Positions 16,384 through 23,756 of a DNA stretch of 27,101 bases are shown in pieces. Position 1 is the stretch's first letter. Every line of letters starts with the position of its first letter. The notes under the pieces are model-generated. The model was given only the letters and a program-made list of their open reading frames with translations. It was not told the origin of the DNA and did not search any database. The stretch lies in the NCBI GenBank assembly GCA_002730855.1, contig PCBA01000059.1, forward strand, positions 1-27,101, written 5' to 3'. The position numbers and the translations under genes were made by a program. The stretch comes from Gammaproteobacteria bacterium (GTDB taxonomy: Bacteria > Pseudomonadota > Gammaproteobacteria > Magnimaribacterales > Magnimaribacteraceae).

Positions 16384-17597
16384 TGAAACCTTTAAGAAAG
16401 CTACTAGATAATCTAAAACCTAAGTTTACTAAGGGCGGTTCTTTGGAAAAATACTTTCCTATTTATGATGTTTTTGAAAATCTTTTCTATTCTTCCGATA
16501 AAAGGACATTTGGAGCAGTGCATATTAGGGATCATGTAGATCTTCAAAAGGTGATGGTTGTAGTATGGCTTTCAACTTTTCCTGCTATGTTTTATGGAAT
16601 GTATAACCTCGGTTTGCAGACTCTTACTGGTTTTGAGACTCTTGATGTTATTAATAAAGATGATTGGCACTTTATTTTTATAGATTTGTTTTGTAACTAT
16701 GATCCCAATAGTGTTTTTGATTGTATTTGGTTTGGTGCTTGTTATTTCATTCCAATTTATTTAGTTACCTTTTTAGTTGGAATTACATGGGAGTTAATCT
16801 TTGCTATTGTAAGAGGGCATGAAATAAATGAAGGAGCATTTGTTACTACCATTTTGTTTGCACTTTGCTGTCCTCCTGATGCTCCTTTATGGCAAGTAGC
16901 ACTAGGCATAAGTTTTGGGATTGTCGTTGCAAAAGAGATTTTTGGAGGAACTGGTAAAAATTTCTTGAATCCTGCTCTAGCAGGAAGAGCTTTCTTATAT
17001 TTTGCGTATCCGGCAAGCTGGTCTGGAGATTCAGTTTGGGTTGCTATTGATGGATTTAGTTCACCAACTATCTTAGGAATAGGAGCTCAGCAAGGTCAGA
17101 CAGGAATTGAAACAAGTTATTCTTGGATGGATGCCTTTATTGGAAATATTCCTGGTTCAATAGGCGAAACATCAACCCTATTTATCTTGTTGGGTTTGTT
17201 GTTACTTCTTTATACAAGGGTTGCTTCATGGAGAATTGTTGTAGGGGTTCTTATAGGTGCTTTCTTAACTTCTTCATTATTTAACTTGATAGGCTCAAAT
17301 TCTAATCCAATGTTTGCACTACCATTTTACTGGCATTTAGTGGCTGGTGGATTTGCATTCGGTCTAGCTTTCATGGCCGTTGAACCGGTAACAGGCTCCC
17401 ATACAAATTTAGGTAGGTGGTATTATGGTTTTTTAATTGGAATCATGGTTATTCTAATTAGAGTGGTAAATCCTGCTTATCCAGAAGGTATGATGCTTGC
17501 TATCCTATTTGCCAATCTATTTGCTCCGCTTATTGATCATTTTGTACAAGAAAGAAATATTAAACAAAGACTTAATCAACCAGCTAATGAAAAATAA
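16383..17597 (+). CDS. nqrB: Na+-NQR subunit B (FMN- and riboflavin-carrying membrane subunit), atypical FMN motif
   Basis: NqrB is the large polytopic membrane subunit holding covalent FMN and riboflavin, and it forms most of the Na+ path. The 404 residues (Vibrio 415) include KGGSLEKYFPIYD, RGHEINEGAFVT (144-155), GGTGKNFLNPALAGRAFLYFAYPASWSGD (hydrophobic/FMN region, 188-216), SWMDAFIGNIPGSIGE and NPAYPEGMMLAILFANLFAPL. About eight to ten hydrophobic spans are apparent. The covalent FMN threonine corresponds to T229, but its context is D-G-F-S-S-P-T where other NqrB proteins have D-G-Y-S-G-A-T. The DNA there (17049-17069) reads cleanly, so it is not a frameshift. The neighbours nqrC, apbE and nqrM all appear intact, so the complex is presumably functional; whether FMN is attached at T229 is the open point. 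Confidence 0.97.
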   Translation: MKPLRKLLDNLKPKFTKGGSLEKYFPIYDVFENLFYSSDKRTFGAVHIRDHVDLQKVMVVVWLSTFPAMFYGMYNLGLQTLTGFETLDVINKDDWHFIFIDLFCNYDPNSVFDCIWFGACYFIPIYLVTFLVGITWELIFAIVRGHEINEGAFVTTILFALCCPPDAPLWQVALGISFGIVVAKEIFGGTGKNFLNPALAGRAFLYFAYPASWSGDSVWVAIDGFSSPTILGIGAQQGQTGIETSYSWMDAFIGNIPGSIGETSTLFILLGLLLLLYTRVASWRIVVGVLIGAFLTSSLFNLIGSNSNPMFALPFYWHLVAGGFAFGLAFMAVEPVTGSHTNLGRWYYGFLIGIMVILIRVVNPAYPEGMMLAILFANLFAPLIDHFVQERNIKQRLNQPANEK

Positions 17598-18369
17598 CGA
17601 TACTTTTTCAAAAACCCTTTTAGTAGCAGTAACATTATGTCTAGTCTGCTCTACTTTAATTTCATTTACAGCTGTAGGACTTAGAGATATTCAAGATGCT
17701 AATAAAGAATTAGATAAGCAAACTAAGATACTTTCCGCTGCAGGGCTTTTAAATAATAATTTAAATATTTCAGATTTATTTAAGTCAATAGAAGTAAAGA
17801 TGGTAAACCTTGAAACAGGTTTATTCGATGAATCAATTGATTCTTCTACTTTCAATGAAGGCTCGTTTTCTAGAAATCTCGATACTTCTATTAAATTAGA
17901 TAAGACTCAAGATGTAGCTACATTAAAACGAAGAGAGAACTATCAGAGTGTTTATTTACATTATGAAGAAGGTAATCTGGTCTCAATTATACTTCCAGTA
18001 CGAGGTTATGGTTTATGGGGAACAATGAAGGGATATTTAGCTCTAGAGCCTGATTTGCAAACAATAATTGGTTTAGAATTTTTTGAAGATAAGGAAACTC
18101 CAGGCCTAGGGGCTGAAATTAATAATCCTAAATGGAAATCTAAGTGGACTGGAAAAAAGATATATTCAAGTGAAGGTGAAGTTATAGTTTCCGTCATAAA
18201 GGGGGTAGTTTTACCTGACTCTTCAAATAAAGATTATTCAGTAGATGGACTTTCTGGAGCAACAATTACAAGTAAAGGTGTAACAAATCTCCTTAAGTTT
18301 TGGTTAGGTGATCTGGGGTATGGACCATTCATAACCAATATGAGAAACGGAGAAATAAAAGATGTCTAA
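17587..18369 (+). CDS. nqrC: Na+-NQR subunit C (covalent FMN)
   Basis: NqrC is a single-span subunit whose periplasmic domain carries covalent FMN. The reading frame is open from 17497, but the real start is the ATG at 17587, giving 260 aa (Vibrio 257) and an N-terminus with Lys/Asn followed by one hydrophobic span (about 10-30). It overlaps the nqrB stop by 11 bp. Diagnostic segments are LPVRGYGLWGTMKGYLAL, FFEDKETPGLGAEI and the flavinylation motif S223-G-A-T226 in VDGLSGATITSKGV, followed by FWLGDLGYGPF. Here the ApbE target motif is canonical, in contrast to nqrB next door. The 3' end overlaps nqrD by 8 bp. Confidence 0.97.
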   Translation: MKNNDTFSKTLLVAVTLCLVCSTLISFTAVGLRDIQDANKELDKQTKILSAAGLLNNNLNISDLFKSIEVKMVNLETGLFDESIDSSTFNEGSFSRNLDTSIKLDKTQDVATLKRRENYQSVYLHYEEGNLVSIILPVRGYGLWGTMKGYLALEPDLQTIIGLEFFEDKETPGLGAEINNPKWKSKWTGKKIYSSEGEVIVSVIKGVVLPDSSNKDYSVDGLSGATITSKGVTNLLKFWLGDLGYGPFITNMRNGEIKDV

Positions 18370-19030
18370 AGTTAAAGAGGTTCTTTTAAATCCAATTTTT
18401 AATGACAATCCTATTGCTTTACAAATTCTTGGTATTTGTTCAGCTTTAGCAGTTACTAGTAGTTTATACATAACTCTAATCATGTGCATTGCTTTGACTA
18501 GCGTCGTTGCTTTGTCGAACATGTTTGTTTCATTAATTAGGCAACACATCCCTACAAACATAAGAATTATTGTTCAAATATCTATAATCGCTACTTTAGT
18601 TATGTTGGTAGACGAAGTCTTAAAGGCTTATGACTACGAAAGCAGTAAAACACTTTCAGTTTTTGTTGGATTAATAGTTACTAATTGTATTGTAATGGGA
18701 CGCGCCGAAGCTTTTGCAATGAAAAATGGCCCACTAATGAGTTTTCTAGATGGTATAGGCAATGGTCTTGGGTATAGTTTGATGTTAATCATAATTGCTA
18801 TTATTAGAGAATTTCTTGGAGCAGGATCTTTTTATAGTATAGAGATAATGCCATTAGTTAATGATGGTGGTTGGTATATAGCAAATAATTTCTTCCTTAC
18901 CCCTGCAAGCTCATTCTTTATTATTGGATTTACTATTTGGGCTTTAAGAACTTGGAAAACGGATCAAATAGAAGAACCAGAATTTAAAATATCAGAAAAT
19001 AGCTTAGATGCAGAAAGGAGGACAGCCTAA
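18362..19030 (+). CDS. nqrD: Na+-NQR subunit D (membrane, iron centre)
   Basis: NqrD is an integral membrane subunit that, with NqrE, holds an intramembrane iron centre. The protein is 222 residues (Vibrio about 210), with about six hydrophobic spans. The two conserved Cys are visible: C26 in LGICSALAVT and C109 in VTNCIVMGRAEAFA. GIGNGLGYS and REFLGAGSFY are also typical. An extra polar tail of about 15 residues (DQIEEPEF to the end) extends past the usual end. The start ATG overlaps the nqrC stop (ATGTCTAA); the stop shares its last A with the nqrE start. It is distinguished from RnfE by operon context and sequence. Confidence 0.96.
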   Translation: MSKVKEVLLNPIFNDNPIALQILGICSALAVTSSLYITLIMCIALTSVVALSNMFVSLIRQHIPTNIRIIVQISIIATLVMLVDEVLKAYDYESSKTLSVFVGLIVTNCIVMGRAEAFAMKNGPLMSFLDGIGNGLGYSLMLIIIAIIREFLGAGSFYSIEIMPLVNDGGWYIANNFFLTPASSFFIIGFTIWALRTWKTDQIEEPEFKISENSLDAERRTA

Positions 19031-19629
19031 TGTTAGAAGCTTATTTAAGTATATTTATCAAAGCTGTCTTTATCGAGAACATCGCTATTAACTTCTTCTT
19101 AGGAATGTGTACATTCTTAGCAATATCTAAAAAAATACAGCCAGCCATAGGTCTAGGAGTAGCGGTAATAGTTGTTTTAGGTTTGTCAGTGCCTATTAAT
19201 AATTTAATCTACAACATTTTCTTAAAAGAAGACGCGTTATTCCCAGGCTCTGATTTAAGGTTTGTTGGTTTAATTTGTTACATTGGAATAATAGCCGCAC
19301 TAGTTCAGATTCTTGAAATGTTTTTAGATAGATATTTGCCAGCTCTTTATAACGCATTGGGTGTTTTTCTTCCTTTAATCACAGTTAACTGTGCAATATT
19401 AGGTGGAGTTCTATTTATGGTTGAAAGAAATTATCTTTTTTCAGAAAGTATTGTTTATGGTTTAGGAGCAGGAACTGGCTGGGCATTAGCAATAGTTGCT
19501 CTAGCTGGAATAACAGAAAGGCTTAAATATGCTGATATACCTGAAGGGCTTCAGGGACTAGGTATTACTTTCATCACTGTTGGCTTGATGTGCTTTGGAT
19601 TTATGTCATTTGGAGGAATTTCATTATAA
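19030..19629 (+). CDS. nqrE: Na+-NQR subunit E (membrane, iron centre)
   Basis: NqrE is the membrane partner of NqrD, related to it by ancient duplication and inserted in the opposite orientation. The protein is 199 residues with about six hydrophobic spans. The iron-ligating Cys are C27 (LGMCTFLAIS) and C121 (VNCAILGGVLFM). Other family features are FIENIAINFFLG near the N-terminus, LGVFLPLITVNCA, and AGITERLKYADIPEGLQGLGITFITVGLM at the C-terminus. The start is coupled to the nqrD stop (TAATG), and nqrF begins 2 bases after its stop. Confidence 0.97.
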   Translation: MLEAYLSIFIKAVFIENIAINFFLGMCTFLAISKKIQPAIGLGVAVIVVLGLSVPINNLIYNIFLKEDALFPGSDLRFVGLICYIGIIAALVQILEMFLDRYLPALYNALGVFLPLITVNCAILGGVLFMVERNYLFSESIVYGLGAGTGWALAIVALAGITERLKYADIPEGLQGLGITFITVGLMCFGFMSFGGISL

Positions 19630-19631
19630 CT

Positions 19632-20864
19632 ATGGAGATCTTTCAAAATGAAATAATCTTAGGAGTTCTGGTTTTTACATTAGCTGTAAATTTTATGGTC
19701 TTTATAATCTTAGGAGCAAGAAAACTTTTAGTCTCTACAGGGGATGTAAATATATCTATGAATGATAATGCTAAATCTGTTCAGGTTTCAGGTGGTGGAA
19801 AGCTACTCCAGACTTTGGCCTCCCAAGATCTTTTTCTATCTTCAGCATGCGGAGGAGGTGGGACATGTGCCCAATGCAAATGCCAAGTTCTAAATGGAGG
19901 AGGATCCATCCTTCCTACTGAAGAATCTCATTTTACAAACAAAGAAAAGAAAGAGGGTTGGAGATTATCTTGTCAGGTTCCTGTTAAGGACGACATGGAT
20001 ATCGTAGTTCCAGATGAAGTCTTCGGAGCTAGGAAGTGGGAGTGTGAAGTCATTTCTAATGATAATGTAGCTACTTTCATAAAAGAATTAGTATTAAAAC
20101 TTCCTGAAGGTGAAGAAGTGGCTTTTAAAGCAGGAGGTTATGTCCAAATGGAGATCCCTCCTTATGAGCTAGACTATAAGTCTTTTGATATCGATAAGGA
20201 ATATCATGATGATTGGGACAGATTTGGTGTTTGGGAAAATCAATCCAAAACACTTGAACCAGTTATTAGAGCTTACTCAATGGCTAACTACCCTAATGAA
20301 AAAGGAATTATGAAATTTAATATAAGAATTGCTTCTCCTCCGCCTGGTACTAATTTTCCTCCGGGAGAAATGACCTCTTACATTTTTAATCTTAAAGAGG
20401 GTGATAAGCTGACCATCTTTGGACCCTTTGGCGATTTCTTTGCTGCAGATACTGACAATGAAATGGTGTTTATTGGAGGAGGTGCAGGCATGGCTCCAAT
20501 GAGATCACATATTTTTGATCAATTGCTTAGATTAAATTCTAAAAGAAAAATTACTTTCTTTTATGGAGCTAGAAGTTTAAGGGAAATGTTTTATACGGAA
20601 GAGTACGATAAACTGGCTCTAGAACATGATAATTTTGAATGGCATGCAGCCCTTTCTGATCCATTGCCCGAAGATAATTGGGAGGGCTATACGGGGTTCA
20701 TTCATCAAGTTATACATGATCAATATCTACATAATCACTCAGCCCCAGAAGATTGCGAATACTACATGTGTGGGCCACCAATGATGATGGATGCATGCTT
20801 TACTATGCTTGATAATTTGGGTGTTGAACCAGAGTCTATTAAGTTTGATGATTTTGGAAGTTAA
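19632..20864 (+). CDS. nqrF: Na+-NQR subunit F (NADH dehydrogenase; 2Fe-2S and FAD)
   Basis: NqrF is the electron entry subunit: it oxidises NADH through FAD and a 2Fe-2S cluster. I take the ATG at 19632 (410 aa, Vibrio 408) rather than the longer frame from 19590, because it gives the normal N-terminal anchor EIILGVLVFTLAVNFMVFIILGA, trimmed here to its ends (7-29). The plant-ferredoxin-type cluster ligands are C73, C79, C82 (SACGGGGTCAQCKC) and C114 (LSCQVPV). The FAD site is RAYSMANYP (213-221) and the NADH site GGGAGMAPMRS (282-292) with YMCGPPMMM near the C-terminus. All catalytic residues expected are present. It lies two bases after nqrE and eight before apbE. Confidence 0.98.
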   Translation: MEIFQNEIILGVLVFTLAVNFMVFIILGARKLLVSTGDVNISMNDNAKSVQVSGGGKLLQTLASQDLFLSSACGGGGTCAQCKCQVLNGGGSILPTEESHFTNKEKKEGWRLSCQVPVKDDMDIVVPDEVFGARKWECEVISNDNVATFIKELVLKLPEGEEVAFKAGGYVQMEIPPYELDYKSFDIDKEYHDDWDRFGVWENQSKTLEPVIRAYSMANYPNEKGIMKFNIRIASPPPGTNFPPGEMTSYIFNLKEGDKLTIFGPFGDFFAADTDNEMVFIGGGAGMAPMRSHIFDQLLRLNSKRKITFFYGARSLREMFYTEEYDKLALEHDNFEWHAALSDPLPEDNWEGYTGFIHQVIHDQYLHNHSAPEDCEYYMCGPPMMMDACFTMLDNLGVEPESIKFDDFGS

Positions 20865-20872
20865 GAATAAAT

Positions 20873-21886
20873 TTGAAGTCATTTTATATAATATTAACTG
20901 CCTTAGTCTTAATCTTTCTAACTTTCTTTTTTTTTAGTAGAACTACAAATGCTTCTTTCTATGTTCATGAAGGAAGTACTATGGGGACAACTTACAAAGT
21001 TATTTTGTATGGAAAAAATATTTCATTAACAGCCAATGAAATTCATAACACTTTTGATCAAGTAAACCATGAAATGTCTGCCTATTTAAAGAATTCTTCT
21101 GTATCAAGAGTAAATAATAGAGATATTTTTGAGTGGTCAGAAGTTTCTCAAGATTTTATAAATGTATTAACTTACGCAATAAATTTATGTAACAAGACAA
21201 AAGGGGCATACGACGTTTCAATTGGTAGATTGGTTAACCATTGGGGATTTGGTGTTGATATAAAAAACAAGTATACAAAGCAAGAAATGGTCTTTTATGA
21301 AGATCAAATAGGTTGTGACTCTGTTGAGATAAGTGATAACGATCTTTCTGTTAGGAGAGTTCGAGACGTACACCTTGATTTCTCTTCAATTGCTAAAGGC
21401 TATGCAATAGATCTGGTTCATAAGAGAATATTACAAGACAATGATGTTGAATCTCATTTCATAGAGCTGGGAGGAGAAATTAGATCAACTTCTTTTAAGG
21501 CTAATAATACTCCTTGGGTAGTTGGGATAGAAGACCCTAAACAACTTAACCGATTCCTTTTAAAACTTGAATCAAATGCTTTTAATAATTTTTCCGTTGC
21601 TACGTCGGGAGACTACCGCAACTTTAGAATTGTTGATAATAGAAATATCTCTCATACTCTTAATACGCAAACGAGAGAGCCTAAAAAATACTCAAAATCT
21701 TCAGTTACTGTTGTATCTGATTCAACAATGAAAGCAGATGCTTTGGCAACTGCCCTTAATTCAATGGAATTAGATAAAGCAGTTACCTTTTCAAATGATA
21801 ATAAAATTAACGCAGTCTTTCTAAATAGTAAAATAAATGATGCAGATCTTATTTTTTCAAATACTTTGGCAAAAATAGTAAAATAA
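20873..21886 (+). CDS. apbE: FAD:protein FMN transferase ApbE, divergent
   Basis: ApbE transfers FMN from FAD to threonines of NqrB and NqrC on the periplasmic side. The protein is 337 residues, and the start is TTG at 20873, followed by an N-terminal hydrophobic segment (about 4-22). Unlike most ApbE proteins it has no lipobox Cys, so it is either membrane-anchored or cleaved near TNA-S (25-28). Recognisable motifs: STMGTTYKV (35-43), DFSSIAKGYAID (169-180), IELGGEIR (197-204), ATSGDYRNF (243-251) and the Mg-binding D289-x-x-x-T293 (ADALATAL). The usual H-x-I-D-P-x-T-G motif reads H261-T-L-N-T-Q-T-R-E: the His is kept but Asp, Pro and Gly are lost. It sits between nqrF and nqrM, so NQR is its evident client. 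Family call secure; activity probable. Confidence 0.93.
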   Translation: MKSFYIILTALVLIFLTFFFFSRTTNASFYVHEGSTMGTTYKVILYGKNISLTANEIHNTFDQVNHEMSAYLKNSSVSRVNNRDIFEWSEVSQDFINVLTYAINLCNKTKGAYDVSIGRLVNHWGFGVDIKNKYTKQEMVFYEDQIGCDSVEISDNDLSVRRVRDVHLDFSSIAKGYAIDLVHKRILQDNDVESHFIELGGEIRSTSFKANNTPWVVGIEDPKQLNRFLLKLESNAFNNFSVATSGDYRNFRIVDNRNISHTLNTQTREPKKYSKSSVTVVSDSTMKADALATALNSMELDKAVTFSNDNKINAVFLNSKINDADLIFSNTLAKIVK

Positions 21887-21890
21887 AGAA

Positions 21891-22067
21891 ATGTTGACAA
21901 CTTTTATTACCTTCTTAATTCTAGTATTTGTTATTTTGGCTATGTGCATTGGGTTGTTCTTTGGTAAGAAACCTATAACAGGATCCTGTGGGGGTTTGGC
22001 TAATCTTGAACCAGGAAGGGAATGTGAGATTTGTGGCGGTAACCCCTCTAAATGCATTGAACAATAA
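21891..22067 (+). CDS. nqrM: Na+-NQR maturation protein NqrM (58 aa)
   Basis: NqrM is a small membrane protein needed for assembly of Na+-NQR, probably by delivering iron to the NqrD/NqrE centre. The ATG at 21891, four bases after the apbE stop, opens a 58-codon frame. It begins MLTTFITFLILVFVI as a single hydrophobic span. The signature GSCGGL (31-36) supplies C33, and a Cys-rich tail CEICGGNPSKC supplies C45, C48 and C55, the four conserved Cys of the family (formerly DUF539). Vibrio NqrM is longer at the C-terminus; this one ends three residues after the last Cys. The TAA stop overlaps the first base of the terminator stem. Position as last gene after nqrF-apbE is exactly that in other NQR operons. 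Confidence 0.95.
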   Translation: MLTTFITFLILVFVILAMCIGLFFGKKPITGSCGGLANLEPGRECEICGGNPSKCIEQ

Positions 22068-22092
22068 AAAAGGAAGCTAATGCTTCCTTTTT
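22067..22092. terminator. Strong bidirectional intrinsic terminator between nqrM and aceA
   Basis: AAAAAGGAAGC (22067-22077) pairs perfectly with GCTTCCTTTTT (22082-22092) around a TAAT loop, an 11-bp stem. T runs follow on the plus strand and, by symmetry, on the minus strand. It can end both the NQR operon and aceA, whose stop is 17 bases away on the other strand. It is the only clear intrinsic terminator in the window. Confidence 0.9.
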
Positions 22093-22108
22093 AATACGAA
22101 GTTAATAA

Positions 22109-23689
22109 TTAAAATTGATTCATAGTGTTATCATCACCAGAAGCCTTTAGGGCAGCGTCTCCAGCGAAATATTCCTTATGATCATCTCCCATATCTGATC
22201 CAGCCATATTTTGGTGTTTGACAGTAGCTATACCTTCCCTTATTTCTTTTCTCTGAACATTTTCAACGTAACCCAACATTCCTTTATCTCCAAAATACTC
22301 TTTGGCGAGATTGTCAGTTGAAAGTGCGGCTGTATGATAGGTTGGTAAGGTTATAAGATGATGGAAAATACCTGCTTCTTTAGCAGCATCGGCTTGAAAA
22401 GTGCGTATTTTTTTATCTGCCTCTTTCCCTAAGTTAGATTCATCATACTTTTCATTCATTAGATCATTTCTGTCATAACCACTAGTATCTTGGTTGGCTT
22501 CTTCCATAGCATCAAACACTTGTTGTCTAAAATTAAGCGTCCAATTAAAAGATGGACTGTTGTTATATACGAGTTTTGCGTTAGGTATGACTTTCTTTAT
22601 TTCGTCCATCATTGCACCAATTTGACCAATGTGTGGTTTTTCAGTTTCAATCCATATTAAATCAGCTCCATTTTGGAGACTGGTTATAGAGTCTAAGATA
22701 CATCTAGCTTCACCAGTACCTTCTTTAAATCTGTACAAATTACTAGGAAGTCTTTTTGGCCTGACTACTTTTCCATGATGGTTAATAAGAACATCGCCGT
22801 GATCCATCTCAGATTCCGAAACTTCATCAAGATCTAAAAAAGAGTTATATTGATCTCCTAAATCTCCAACTTCGTGAGTTATGGCTATTTGTTTGGTTAA
22901 GCCAGCTCCTAAAGAGTCTGTTCTTGCAACTATAACTCCGTCATCTACTCCTAACTCTAGAAAGGCGTAACGAACAGCATTAATTTTGGCAAGGAAATCA
23001 GCATGAGGAACAGTAACTTTACCATCTTGATGACCACACTGTTTTTCATCAGAAACTTGATTTTCTATCTGTATGCAACATGCGCCTGCTTCAATCATTT
23101 GTTTAGCCATTAAATATGTAGCTTCCTCATTTCCAAAACCAGCATCTATATCTGCAATGATTGGCACAATATGTGTCTCAAAATTATCAATTTTCTCTTG
23201 AATCTCTTTCTTATCATTTCCTGTTGCTCCATCAAGTTCACGAAATAACCCTCCTAGTTCTCTAGCATCTGCTTGTTTTAAAAATGTATAAAGCTCATTT
23301 ACTAAACTAGCTACTGTAGTTTTTTCATGCATTGATTGATCTGGCAAAGGACCAAATTCTGATCTCAAGGCAGCAACCATCCAACCTGATAAGTAAAGGT
23401 ATTTTTTATTAGTTGAACCAAAATGTTTTTTAATAGAAATTAATTTCTGCTGACCTATAAAACCATGCCAGCAACCAAGAGACTGTGTGTAAGATTCAGG
23501 GTTAGCATCAAACTCTTCCATATCCTTTCTCATGATAGATGCTGTGTACTTAGCTATATCAATACCTGATTGGAATTGATTTTGTAATCTCATGCGCGCA
23601 GCATGTTCAGGATTTATATTGACATGTGCTCCTTTTCCTTCATTTTTTAGTTTAGATAGCTCATCTAACAAGGTTTTGTAATCAGCCAT
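22109..23689 (-). CDS. aceA: Isocitrate lyase (long, Pseudomonas-like type)
   Basis: Isocitrate lyase splits isocitrate into succinate and glyoxylate, the first step of the glyoxylate shunt used for growth on acetyl-CoA sources. The 526 residues match the long subtype known from Pseudomonas (about 531) rather than the 434-aa E. coli form. The Mg/substrate loop is IADIDAGFGN (178-187) and the catalytic Cys is C218 in KQCGHQDGK. SGWMVAALRSEFGPLPDQ (101-118), VARTDSLGAG and LVYNNSPSFNW are also typical. The ATG has a clear Shine-Dalgarno (AGAGGA, about 8 nt upstream), unlike several other genes here. Malate synthase is not in the window. Linked to the acyl-CoA dehydrogenases, it suggests use of fatty or other acyl compounds. 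Methylisocitrate lyase is excluded by length and motif. Confidence 0.97.
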   Translation of the reverse strand: MADYKTLLDELSKLKNEGKGAHVNINPEHAARMRLQNQFQSGIDIAKYTASIMRKDMEEFDANPESYTQSLGCWHGFIGQQKLISIKKHFGSTNKKYLYLSGWMVAALRSEFGPLPDQSMHEKTTVASLVNELYTFLKQADARELGGLFRELDGATGNDKKEIQEKIDNFETHIVPIIADIDAGFGNEEATYLMAKQMIEAGACCIQIENQVSDEKQCGHQDGKVTVPHADFLAKINAVRYAFLELGVDDGVIVARTDSLGAGLTKQIAITHEVGDLGDQYNSFLDLDEVSESEMDHGDVLINHHGKVVRPKRLPSNLYRFKEGTGEARCILDSITSLQNGADLIWIETEKPHIGQIGAMMDEIKKVIPNAKLVYNNSPSFNWTLNFRQQVFDAMEEANQDTSGYDRNDLMNEKYDESNLGKEADKKIRTFQADAAKEAGIFHHLITLPTYHTAALSTDNLAKEYFGDKGMLGYVENVQRKEIREGIATVKHQNMAGSDMGDDHKEYFAGDAALKASGDDNTMNQF

Positions 23690-23728
23690 ATATATTCCTC
23701 TATTTGTAAGGGTTAAGAAAAGATGCGA

Positions 23729-23756
23729 ATTTTAACGGAGAATAGTTATAAATCAA
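23729..23756 (-). promoter_or_regulatory. Putative aceA promoter (TTGATT-16-TAAAAT)
   Basis: On the minus strand TTGATT (23756-23751) and TAAAAT (23734-23729) are separated by 16 bases. The first element overlaps the last codons of purB. Transcription would start near 23722, leaving a leader of about 33 nt that contains the AGAGGA Shine-Dalgarno. aceA could therefore be expressed apart from purB. Confidence 0.4.

Noticed and set aside
17497..17586. N-terminal extension of NqrC
   Set aside because: It lies wholly inside nqrB in another frame and would add an unusual segment before the normal NqrC N-terminus.
18304..18561. 85-codon minus-strand frame across the nqrC/nqrD junction
   Set aside because: It is antisense to two conserved, overlapping genes and resembles nothing known.
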